Of a stretch of 64,000 bases of DNA, positions 49,325 through 59,746 are shown one piece after another. A program made the translations under genes and the position numbers. Under the pieces are notes generated by a model, which worked only from the letters and a program-made list of their open reading frames with translations, searched no databases and had not been told where the DNA came from. How positions within the stretch are numbered: the stretch's first letter is position 1; each line of letters opens with the position of its first letter. The DNA is taken from assembly GCA_015847255.1 (NCBI GenBank), contig JADLZK010011196.1, positions 248,001 to 312,000 of the forward strand, given 5' to 3'. The DNA is from Hyparrhenia diplandra (Eukaryota; Streptophyta; Magnoliopsida; Poales; Poaceae).

Positions 49325-51620
49325 TCAGATGTGGAATTTAGCTTTGGTGTTCAACCGAGAGAACAACCTCTTGGGCACTGAGCGTGTATGAGTCTGTATT
49401 ACAGTATTCCAAATTGACTCGGCTTCATCTACTCGTTTGTCCATAAAAAGTGCGAGCAGAAGTGTATCATATGTTGTCCATGTCAGCACCTGGCCTTTGC
49501 TCATCAACCACTTGGTTACCTGTGAAAAGCATTGAAATTCTGAAAGTGACTGGCAAAACTAGTTTGCTATCAGAAACTGCAATAACAGTACTCCAAATAA
49601 GAACACCTAAGCTCTTGACTTGCAAGAAACTACTATAGATTTTGTCCATAACGGTCATACCTGGATTATTCTTAGCCATTGTTGTCGCCTTTTCAACATC
49701 CCCAAAGCTTTTGCTGCTGCTATAATAGGAAATTCAGGCTCAAAAGCACTCCACTTGTCCAATGCACCATAAATAGCTTCTCTTTCATTTGGTAACTTTG
49801 AAACCTAAAAGATATGGTTCCACAAACTGATTTGTTGAGAACAAGTCAGTTTCTTAAGCCTGAAGCGTGATAAAAGTGATCTTATATCTTACAGTATCTT
49901 TTTTTTCAAAAGATCTGGAATTACAGCTTGATTAATAAGGAGGAGGAGCAAATGTATATCTTACAGCATCAATAAGACGGAGAGCCTTCTTCCCTGACCC
50001 GGCTGTCTCCTTTCTGATCCACAAATGTTGCTGCTTGTTTGGTTTCTTTGACACCCTATGCCATAATAAATGCAAATTAATTTGTTAAATGACAAAGAGC
50101 AGTTCATAGTGCACATCATTATATCAGAAGAAGTTGTTGCAAACCGAACAAATACATATGATGCATGAAGACGTGAAGACCATAAAGGAGAGCCAACCAA
50201 CTAAATCCATTAAATGTGCCGGCATTTCTTAAAGCCTTTTTTTTTTTTTTTTGCAAAACCTCTTTGATTGATGGAACCAACAGGTTTCAGTCAAGATGCC
50301 AGTGAGGATGCCTGACAACAAGCAGACCTTGGATGCTGATTGTGCTGTCTTGAGAGTGATGGGATGCCCCTGACAGAATTCTCCCTTGGGAATGATGTAA
50401 GCATGCCATGATGAATGGAATCAGTACCAACTGAAAAACACAAACAATGATGAAAATGAAATTCATTATAGTAACTAGGAACAATAATCAAATAATGTGA
50501 CAATGGAACACATAGATAAATCCCTGGCCACTAAAGAAATCAGTATACAACACTTGCAAAATGGTTTCATTTCCAATGTCATTCTAAACATAAAGAAATA
50601 TCAATGGAGATAACTAAACCGAGGCTCGAAGCCTCGAACTCCATTTCATGTTATATATCTTATTGATAATATGCTCTGTGGCTGGAACTCTGAACAATTT
50701 GAATTCATATCCTGTTCAAACGAATGTATTTTGTTTATTACTTTGCATTGTCTCGAACATGTGCCAACTGCCAACTAAACATTATATTGTTTTTTTAGCA
50801 AACCTATATCAAAGGAATAAAGATCATAAAAGTGCAAATTTTATGAAACACAAAATATTGAACTGTCTGGTAGGGCCCAGGAAATCAGCAACACCAGATA
50901 TTATCGCATCTAATACAAAGATTATAAGTATATGATGACATTAATAGGAAAACAAAATATTTGCCAGAAATGAATAAATATGCCATCACACACAAAAGAA
51001 TTGATAGCACTAGCAGAGAAGCACGAGATTGGTTTAGCCGAGGTAACTCTACATGCTCTAAATCATAACAGCATTTCTTTAGTTATATTTCAGCTATCCT
51101 ATTCTGGACATTCAATGACCCATTGTGTTATTGTCCCATCTCCTGCATGCTTACCCATATTCTAGAGTGCCAAGAGAGAATTATGAAGCTGATTTTTTGC
51201 AGACTTTGTTAAGACAGGGTTCAGAATTAACGAAGGTGGCTCTACATGCTCAAATTGCCTGCAGAAAAGAATAATTCAATATAGTGCTAGTCACTATAAT
51301 AATAATAGTACTGTTTGAGCAGAGGCAACATGCATGAATGAAGTGGACTAGTTTAAGAAAATACTTCGCTTCGAGGCAGGCATACAGTGATCTATGTTTA
51401 AACGGAGGTCTTTGGGTAACAGAAGAAACATTCAGTTCATAAGAAAAGAACCAAGTGAACCAAAAGAAAACATATTTGCTGTCTTCATACCACGTAGAGC
51501 TCTTGCAGGAAAACGATTCGTCTTGACATGAAACTGGGTTCCCTTAAGACTTGATGATGATCTGCCCGGAAAAGCTAGCAGCTGAGCATTTCCAACAGAT
51601 ACGCCCTGACATAGAACCAT
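49325..51620 (-). CDS. Pentatricopeptide-repeat protein, At4g18975-like, plastid-targeted; C-terminus missing
   Basis: Exons 51620-51491, 50430-50328, 50055-49965, 49804-49661, 49519-49325. Phases 1, 2, 0, 0 join without any break, giving 220 residues. The N-terminus (MVLCQGVSVGNAQLLAFPGR) is Ser/Thr/Arg-rich and lacks acids, like a transit peptide. Diagnostic blocks: HLWIRKETAGSGKKALRLID, KWSAFEPEFPIIAAAKALGM, QWLRIIQVTKWLMSKGQ, TYDTLLLALFMDKRVDEAES, THTRSVPKRLFSRL. The family continues with a further PPR and about 60-80 residues. Here the frame ends NTKAKFHI-stop, or splices at a possible GT at 49355. The downstream exon was not found and a GC-rich repeat lies there. The protein would be a short RNA-binding PPR; it may be nonfunctional. 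Confidence 0.85.
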
Positions 51621-52169
51621 TTTGCATGAGCTTGGCCTGATGCGGTTATCTGCGCATAGAAATAAACGAGCTGAGTGTTTGGTCTGATACTGAAACAAGG
51701 CTCAAAAATTAAGGCGGCACTAAGCGCACGCTTCAGCGCTAAGCGGACGGGTAGCGCTTCGCTATGGGGCATAAGCGCTCCCAAAACGGCGCGACCGCCT
51801 TGGTGGAGCAGTGGCTGCTGGCACCCGCTGCACGCCGGCTGCGTGCGGCCCGCGGCGCAGCGCAGCCGCAGGGGCCGTCGACGGTCCAGCCGAGGCGGGA
51901 GGGGAGACGGAGGTGCGTACGCAGGATCTGCCGGTAGGTGTGCGGATGACGGAGGCGAGAGGCAGGAGGGGGAGTCGCTGACGACGCCGCCGCCGATCCT
52001 GGGACTGTCCCGCCGGCGCTGCGAGGAAGATAAGAAACGGCGGCGGGCGGCTGTCCGGCTGTGGCCTGTGTGCCTCAGTGTGGCGTGCGTGGGCTTGGAC
52101 TGAATTAATGGGCTTTTAGATAGGCCACTAAATAAAAGCCCATACTATCCTTTTCCTCCTTTTCTTTTG
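51621..52169. other. Upstream region of the PPR gene
   Basis: It holds the presumed promoter of the PPR gene (minus sense). At about 51710-51790 a TAAGCG/GCGCTAAGCG-rich patch resembles the composition of the palindromic element at 47224-47511 and may be a fragment of a related element. The GC-rich part at 51790-52060 shows no known domain. Confidence 0.4.
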
Positions 52170-53526
52170 AGTAAAATGCACCCTGCGTACTCAAACTATT
52201 ACCCCTCTCCCATCCGGGTACTCAACTATCAAAATGACCATCCGGGTACCTGAACTACTGTCTATGCACACCAAAGGTCTAAAACTTGCCACGTCGAGGC
52301 ATTTTTGCAAAAACACCTGTCTATTTTCTCTTTCTCGCAATTAGGTCCTTCCATGGTGGTCGGTTTGGAGGCCGCCGAGCTCATCTCCGAGGCTTCGCCG
52401 GGTAACATTACGGGTGAAACCAAAGACATGCACGGATTCCCCTTGACGAGATCTATCGGTTGGTGCCCAAAAACAGGAGCTATCGCGGACTCTTTAGCGG
52501 CGGTGGCGCCGCGGCGGCGGCCGGCGGGCGGCATGGCGGCGGCGCTACCGTTCGACCCACGTCGGGCCAAACCAAAGCGAGCACTAGCTTCGGTTGTCGA
52601 GGCGATCAGAAACCCTAGCTAATAGAAGGACAACGCGGTCTTTGGGGCGACCTTGCCCGCGCAAGATGGCGGCGCGCGCCGCCACGGCCGGGCGGCGCGA
52701 CGACGTTCCGTCGAACCTAGGTCGAAATCGACATGCTACTCGGGCGGCTTCGGCTACGGGACCTCGAGGCGACTTCGGCGGCGCGCAAAAAGGAAGAGCA
52801 AGAGCGCGAGTAAAGGCGGTGCCGCAGCGGCCGGCGGCGGAGGTCCGGTGAACGCGCCGGCGGCGAATCTGCGATTCGCCCTTACACTTGCTCGTCGGCG
52901 ATTTCTAGCGAGTCGTCCCACATGGTGCGGGGATGGCGGAGCTGGCGAGCGGCTATCGGGACGGGCTCGGAGCGGCGGTGGCGGAGGCCAGGGCGCGGCG
53001 GCGGCAAGAAGGGCCGTGGCGGCCGGAGTTGAGGCGTTGCGGCCAGGCGGTTGGCGACGCGCTTGGCCGTGGGGTGCTCCACCCGGCCACCGCAGAAGCG
53101 CGGCCCGCGGGCGGGGGTGCTTTCCGCCCGGCCGCCGTGGCGCCCGCGGGCGTGGTGCTCAGCGGCCGCCGGGAAAGCTTAGTCGCGGGCGGTGGTCTTT
53201 GTCGCTGTGCCATGTGGAGCCGCCGCGAGTCTTTGCGCCGTTCGCGCCCGGCGTGAGCCGCGCGAAGCGTGCTGCGCCGTTCGCCGCCGGCGGCGCCAGT
53301 ATTTCTTCCGAGGCGGTGAGGCGCCTGACGTCGGAGGTAGAGGAAGGACTTAATTGCGAGAAAAGAGAAAATAGACACGGTGTTTTTGCAAAAATGCCTC
53401 CGACGTGGCAAGTTTTATACCTTTTGGTGTGCATGGACAATAGTTCAGGTACCCGGATGGTCATTTTGATAGTTGAGTACCCGGATGGGATGGGGGCAAT
53501 AGTTTGAGTACGGGGTGCATTTTACT
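52170..53526. mobile_element. MULE-like (possible Pack-MULE) element with about 183-bp TIRs
   Basis: A long terminal inverted repeat at 52170-52352 (AGTAAAATGCACC...) is mirrored at 53342-53526 (...GGTGCATTTTACT) through its whole length. Shared words include CCATCCGGGTAC, CAAAAACACC, TTGCCACGTCG and CGCAATTA with their complements. The 1-kb interior is GC-rich with long open frames but no recognised domain. Such long TIRs around GC-rich, gene-like sequence characterise Mutator-like elements that capture host DNA. The flanks are T-rich, so a 9-bp TSD cannot be read with confidence. Confidence 0.75.
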
Positions 53527-53549
53527 TTTTTTTTCTTTTCTATTCCTTA

Positions 53550-53550
<1 letters not shown>

Positions 53551-53581
<31 letters not shown>
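53551..53581 (+). repeat. Poly(A) run, 31 bp
   Basis: An uninterrupted run of A between the MULE-like element and a minus-strand retroelement tail. It could be a retroinsertion tail or simple slippage; no TSD was identified. Confidence 0.9.
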
Positions 53582-53585
<4 letters not shown>

Positions 53586-53590
53586 TCTAA

Positions 53591-53735
53591 CATATTTTTT
53601 TTTTTGAGATTACACAATACAACGCAGACGCTCAACACGCACGCACACTCACCCCTATGAACACACACACGCAAACCCTACCCCTATGAGCACCTTCAAG
53701 CGGACCGGGCCCGCAAATCTTGAAGTTCGAAGTCG
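53591..53735 (-). mobile_element. 3' tail of a minus-strand non-LTR retroelement
   Basis: On the minus strand it reads GAGGTGCTCATAGGGG-like sequence, then GTGTGTTCATAGGGGTGAGT and GCGTCTGCGTTGTATTGTGT, ending in an A-run at about 53604-53594. This arrangement is familiar from grass SINE/LINE 3' ends. The 5' boundary is unknown. Confidence 0.55.
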
Positions 53736-55465
53736 ATTGTTAAGCCAAATGGTCATTTATCCTGTTTACACAGTGCTTAAACCTACACCATTTTCGTTTA
53801 ACCGATTGTTTTGACAGTTTAAACAGGCGACCATTTTGCATGAATAATGGGCTAAATGGCATGTGACTGACTTGACTGACTGTTTACCGTTTAGACGGTA
53901 TAAACGGGCGACCATTTTGCATAAACGGCATGTGATTGACTGTTTGCCGTTTAGAATAACATCGCTTTTACAGATCAACTTAATTTATATCTACGTGACA
54001 TATTTACATGTGATTTCATGAAGCCACAACAATCTCCACTATTGATACCCATGTATTTGTAATTAAATTCCTTGCTCCAACAGAAGACATTCGATTTTAA
54101 ACGTGGATTGACGTCTATAGAGCTCTTTCCTAGCCTCATGTCAATTGTTCCGCAATGAATCAGACAGATAGCTTGAGAATTGGAGATTTAGGAAGAGAAG
54201 CGGGAGTGGGGACGAGCCGTGGAATTGGGTCTGGCCTGGCTGCATGCTAATAGTGGGTCTTGGATGGCTCGAGCCGTTGAAGAACACGTAGAGGACGCCT
54301 CATTTGTCACCATCTCCATTCTCCAGTAAAACAGGATTGAAGTGTTTTCCATAAATTCATCATAAACTCCAATAAAGTTCGGTAAAGCAACAACACTTAG
54401 GTCCTCAAACTTTGAGATGCCGTACGACGCCGGGCACGCTAAAGCATGAGCTGCCTTGAAGAAGCAACCTCGAATCACATCTTTTTTATCATGGAACTCC
54501 TTTTTATCAGCTAATCCCTTTCATTGATTCTTAATACTTTTTGAAAAAAAAGAGAGAGAAACGTTCGTGCTCAACTTTTTGTTAATCTCCTTTCTTTGTT
54601 TGTGAGAATACGCGATGCGAGAGAGAGAAGGAATAATCATAGCGTGGTTGGCTGGTTGCGTTGCGTGGCGCTAGGGCCTTGTCAGCCGTACAATGTTTGT
54701 GCCAACGTAAATCTTACGCGTCCTGCCCGTGCAAAGGAAAACACTCAGTCTCAGATAAACTAGAGAAACTCAGACTCTGGAGTTTGGATGGTTGTGCCTA
54801 GTTTTGTCGCTTGTTTTGGGATGCCGTGGTGCGCGGACCCCGTGCTGGGGGCTCCATCGCCAGAAATTCAGACGTCCAGATTCAGTTTCTTCAGCAGTCT
54901 ACGAGAGAATGACCATTTGGTGTCGGCAATGCCGGATTTGTCCGATACCTTGTCTCAGCATCAGTGTCCACTGTCTTTGTAGAATGAGATGAACGGTAAA
55001 TATGCAATCTCCATCTGTTCTTCCGTGAACGATGATGATTCACAGATCATAAAAATCAGCACAATTTGCCGGTCCAAACTTGGATCTCGCAGATGAAAGA
55101 CTGAACTTCAATCTTTCCTCACAGGGGCATGTGAAGTTGTTAACATCATTGCACGCTCAAGAGCATGAAAGAAATACTAAGCATCTCAGCAAGTTTGCTG
55201 ATCAGCGAAGTACATCGAAGATACCTGAAGGCTATGACAGGGGAGAATACACGGGAACACAAGAAAATTGTAATTACCATACAGCTACAATCTAATGTCA
55301 ATGTTCTCTGGTCTGCACTTTAGGAAAACTAAGGGTACATCATCATGTACATGTACAACAAAAGGGCATCCTTTTTGGAAAAGCAGACCAAGTAATTCAC
55401 TATATATATGTATATTTTCATATGTAAGAGTTGATGTTTACTTTTGTCCTCCTGAAAACTTGTCG
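53736..55465. other. Spacer between retroelement tail and the GRAS gene
   Basis: At 53800-53960 the words CGACCATTTTGCAT and GACTGTTT(A/G)CCGTTTAGA are each present twice, a diverged duplication. A minus-strand open frame at 54188-54478 (96 residues) has no motif I recognise. The last 150 bases or so are the likely GRAS 3'UTR. Confidence 0.4.
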
Positions 55466-57112
55466 TCAGTGCCACGCAGAAGCAGATATCAACTTCCTGT
55501 TCTTCCAACCGAGCAGCATCGCGCCATCCTTTTCCTCCAGAGTGTACTTGTCCGAGTAGCAGGCAAGGAGCTTCTTGATCACCGAGTTCACATATGAGCT
55601 CAGCGGGTATGGTCTGAACCCAGCCATGGTCAGCCTTGACCGCCACTTGCCGAGGAGCTCATGACGCTCCACCCGGTCCTTCCCCTCACAGGCGATGATG
55701 TTCACAATGTCCTTGGCGAGGCAGTGCTGCTCCACATTGATCCTCTCCTTGTTTTCCCGTGGCAGATTCGTGTCGATTGACTCGAACATGGCCGAGTAGT
55801 AGTCCAAGGTCTCGTGAACCGCATCAAGAATGGGGTCGTGTTGGTGTGCGACTCCTGTTCCACAAGTGTGGTCACCTTTGGAGACAATCCTTTCACCATC
55901 CGAAGTAGCCCGTCCCGTGGGTTGTTCACGTCCACACTCTCATCTGGGGTGTGGTGCAGCTGCAGAGTGAAGTTGACAGCAAGTGCTTCGCCTGGCCTGA
56001 TGTCAAGCATTTCTTTTGTAACTTGAGTTGCATAAATACCGGGCAGAGGGGTAAACTCCAAAGGTATCCTGAATTCTTCAGACATGCTTTTCAACATCTT
56101 CCCTACAAGGTCCAGACCTTCACCCCGAGCATACTCCGACACTGGATCATCTATTCCAGTGATCCGCACATGTGGTGGACCCCCAGGCCTTGCAGCGAGG
56201 GCTTGTATCAGTGTTATCCATTGTGTCCCTTGAGCAATCTGGAAATCAATTATATGGATTTTGTCCTCATTTCTTAATGCCTCTGCAATTGCCCCATTGG
56301 CAGCCATATATCCAAACTTGAAGTACGGACAGATATTATATATAAAATCTTCATGTAAGACAAGAGTTCATTACTTTCTGGTTCACGGCACTTCAGAGCA
56401 CGATATATGTTTGTACCTGAGTTTGCATGTCTAGCAACCAAACCCTCAAGAAGGTAAGCACCTAACCGCTGGATTGGCTCTCCAGTAATTGATACAACTC
56501 CACGAGCTTGCTGAACAAGGCTAAGGAACTCCTCTATCCTCTCCTCACTTAATGCTTCAGCACACTTGGCTAATAGCTGCTTCACCATGCTCTGTGGATC
56601 CTCCCTTAACTCCCTTAGCCGTTTCTCTGGGCGGAATTCATAGCTTACTGTGGGGTATCCAGATGCAAATTGTGTCCGTGCAACTCCTGGTGATGGCTGC
56701 CTGGATTCATGACTCCATGTCCTCGACCTCTGCCTTATCAGCTGAGCAGGCTTTTGTTCCTCAAATTCATGCTTGGTGCTAGTGGCTGCATCCTCAGCAT
56801 CAGGTGCCATCAGAACAGTCTCTATTTCCCGTAAGGCGTGTTGCATATTATGCCTTGATGTTGTGTACAATGGATCAGGTCTCACTTGGGTGTTCTCCCG
56901 AAGGATAGCTGCTTGCCTGTATGAGCTGTCTACTTCCAGTGGTGATATTGGTTGTGCTGAAATGGTTTCTGTGGAGCTCTGGTTATCTGGAGTATTGCTG
57001 AGAGCAGACAAATTATCACACTCAAGCTGGGATGAAAGAGGAGTGTATGGGGAGCTGCTGAACTCAGACTTCAGTGGAGTAGCTGGCCAAGGAGAGTTTG
57101 CTAAGTTGTTCT
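55466..57112 (-). CDS. GRAS-family transcription regulator, PAT1/CIGR subfamily; two apparent frame breaks, N-terminal exon unresolved
   Basis: A nuclear GRAS protein of the PAT1 branch; grass members include the chitin-inducible gibberellin-responsive CIGR proteins. The exon opens at an acceptor (TTTCCTACAG) at 57112 with ENNLANSPWP. Blocks in order: PYTPLSSQLECDNLSALSNT, HNMQHALREIETVL, LRELREDP; leucine heptad I (VKQLLAKCAEALSEERIEEF); VHIID-type IHIIDFQIAQGTQW; leucine heptad II; PFYRE region (PGEALAVNFTLQLHH); and SAW region ending LISASAWH at the stop. Near 56335-56345 two extra bases (TA repeat) shift the frame between KILY and NICPYFKFGYM. Near 55815-55820 one base is missing between TTPFLMRF and ETLDYYSAMF. 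No ATG precedes the first block in this exon, so an upstream coding exon is missing or was not found. Confidence 0.87.
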
Positions 57113-59551
57113 CTGTAGGAAATTGTAGAGAAGACGTTAGCACCAGTTAATCTGTACTTTAACAACTGGTGCAAGTCCATAATAAATGAATGGGCATTAG
57201 TTGATCATGACCTGTACACAGCAGAAGATAACATAGTATGAGCAACTTATTTCAAATAATGACATTTTGGTTTAGCAGTTCAGCTTCAAGAATATAAAAA
57301 AATGAAGAAAAGACGCAGGCAACAAACAATGCAAACGACTAGCATGGCTTAATAAAATCATATGCAGCTTAGAATTCCCAAAATCCTCAATACAAGACAA
57401 TTCATGAGGATAGATCTACTCATGCTTCAGCTGACCAAGTAAAACCACACTATCAGCGTGTGAACAAGCAGGGGTACGTGATTTTCATGCAAAAGACGTA
57501 ACAAGGTATATTAGGTGGGAAGCTCTGAACTATTGCTAGGTATAGCAGCAAAGTCAATGGACCTTAATAGCATTTACCAAGAAGTTTATCCTCCATGGCA
57601 ATAATTAGAATATATGAGACGAGCTTAAATGACAAGTTCAGTGTTTCCTTAAGCCCAATATGCTACGAACAGATCAATCAAACAAACTAAGAAACAACAA
57701 TACTAAGGAAAATTATAGGCATATGCACTCATACAGATAGTTCCAAACAGCTACCTACATATCATGTTGCACTATGTTAACAAAGTGCTAGCAGTGGAGG
57801 AATAGTAAATCTGTTTCGACAATATAGAAAAAAATCTTAATGGACCATCATTTCAAATTACATTAGCATCTGGGAATCTCCATGTTACAGAGATAGCTAT
57901 CCTATTCCATTAGATCATCAATCCGTTTCATTAGATTAGATCATGAATCCGTGTCATGCAACTCCAAAGGCCAATCAGCCAGGACCCTTTGTTACAAAAT
58001 ATCTCAATTGCTTTCCAATAGTGCAAGTGGGTCCACCAATCTACCCTCAAAATCAAAGCATCCTTATAATTAAATTTGTGTATTCAGAATGTCAAAATCA
58101 AGCAACAGAGCACCAAACTAGATTCTACAGAGGAACACAAGAAACGAAGGAAGTTGTCCTAATCTCAGGAAAAACAAGTATCGTCCCATCAGAAGAAATC
58201 CAAACTAACAAGGGGGTCTGGGGACCAAACATCACAAAACATCTTACACCTACTTCAAAACAACCATGGCTGCTCCGATCATTAAGTAAACAAACACATA
58301 CATTCACTAGTTGGTGGAAGAGGATTGACTACGCTATTTGACAATGAATCCTCTAGACCAAACTTAAGCAGTCTCTTAAGATTCTCTATTTGTTGAAGGA
58401 GGTTGACCAACTCTGTTGTTTGACTACCGGTCTATTTCTCCTCTCTGAATTCCCAAGAAAGAACTCTCCCCAACAAGAAGTTTGACCAATCAACCAGCTG
58501 AATCAACGTCAACTTCGTCCCTAAAACAAGAAGCCAATTTGCATAGTCTCAACTCTGTTCGGTAAGAAGTTTTGAAACTTGTAGGATCCTGGACCTTGTT
58601 TGATAATGCAAAAAAAATCATACAGAAGTTAAAAGACCCCCATCATGTCCAGGAAGAACCTCGGTATGTTCTTCACAATCCCATGGGGGCACTTTACTCA
58701 GCAAACCAAGTCCTGTATAGACTGTCATCGAGGGAAAGTCAAATTGACTAATCAGGTGAACGATGACATTTTCAGTCCCAGCAGGGGAAAGTATCTGATA
58801 TTCAGAATCAACTACAGAGGCGAGCTACTGTATTCTTCCCTAATTCCACAGATTAGATTTCAGCTGTAGAGACATATGTACTTCCTCTATAGGAGTAACC
58901 GTGTGGTGCGCCCCCAGCTAGGTGCGATGCGGTGTCTAGGAGCAGGGCGTGATGCAAGCTAGGGGCGGCGTGGCGGTGGCACCCTGATGATGCGGATCAA
59001 GAACAAGAGAGCGAATTTGGGAAGCTACGGCGAGCCAGCCGGGAGTGAAGTTAATTGTTGGGGAACTTCCGCACTTGCTGCCTGGCTCAGGCGTCGTTCG
59101 GCCTTCTTCTCCTCCAGCCCGCAGTAGCACCGCACCGCGCCGCGCCAACCGCTCACCGCCGCTCGACCACCTGCTGCTCTGCCGAGGATACACCGGAAGG
59201 GAGAAAGACGGAGAGGGTGAGCCGGTGAGGGTCCTCCCACGAGGCAGCAGCTGCCCCCACCGTGTCGCATGGGGAGCTCCGCCTCTGCCCCACCACCGTC
59301 CACTCATCGCCCCGCTCGCTCCTCCGCCGCGGCGGCCGAATTGGCCGAATGAGCCCATCTGCTACTCGAATGCTCACATCTCTCAACGCACAGCAGCACA
59401 AAAATCCCCACCCTCCCAAGCTGATCAAACAGTCCCCCAGAAAAAAAAAAATCCCCCAAAATTATAACTCAGCAGCAAGCAAAACGAGCAGCGCGGCAAC
59501 AGCAGAGAATCCACAGCACAGCGAGGTACGAGCAGGGACGAGAGCTCTCAC
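57113..59551 (-). other. Putative leader intron(s) of the GRAS gene
   Basis: It is bounded by the donor GGAGGAG|GTGAGAG at 59551 and the acceptor CCTACAG at 57113. AT-rich until about 58900, then GC-rich. A missing N-terminal coding exon should lie here but I could not identify it. A plus-strand open frame at 57943-58341 shows no family features. Confidence 0.45.
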
Positions 59552-59710
59552 CTCCTCCGATCCAAATCCACCAAGGCTTCTCCCTCTCCAACTTTTTCTT
59601 CTCTCGTGTGCTGGTGCTGCTAGTTCTCGTGTCCTAATCCTTCTCTTGCTTGCGCCCCCTCTTTTTGTGTGCTGCGAATAATAATTTTATATCTTGTTGA
59701 TGATGAAGAG
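59552..59710 (-). other. Probable 5'UTR exon of the GRAS gene
   Basis: It lies about 30 bp downstream of a TATA box. It is purine-rich, contains no ATG, and ends at a strong donor (GAG|GTGAGAG). A leader exon separated from the coding exon by a long intron is usual in PAT1-type GRAS genes. Confidence 0.55.
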
Positions 59711-59738
59711 AGAAAGGAAAGCCCCCCAAGTGCCACGC

Positions 59739-59746
59739 ATTATATA
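59739..59746 (-). promoter_or_regulatory. TATA box, probable GRAS gene promoter
   Basis: TATATAAT on the minus strand, in the context GGGGGTATATAATGCGTGG, with GC-rich sequence upstream (59760-60130). A start near 59710 would produce the 5'UTR exon listed. Confidence 0.6.

Noticed and set aside
52653..53507. 284-residue open frame between the MULE-like TIRs
   Set aside because: Runs into the terminal inverted repeat and has no domain; treated as element cargo, not a gene.
57943..58341. 132-residue plus-strand open frame
   Set aside because: Lies in the probable GRAS leader intron on the opposite strand, with no family features and AT-rich composition.
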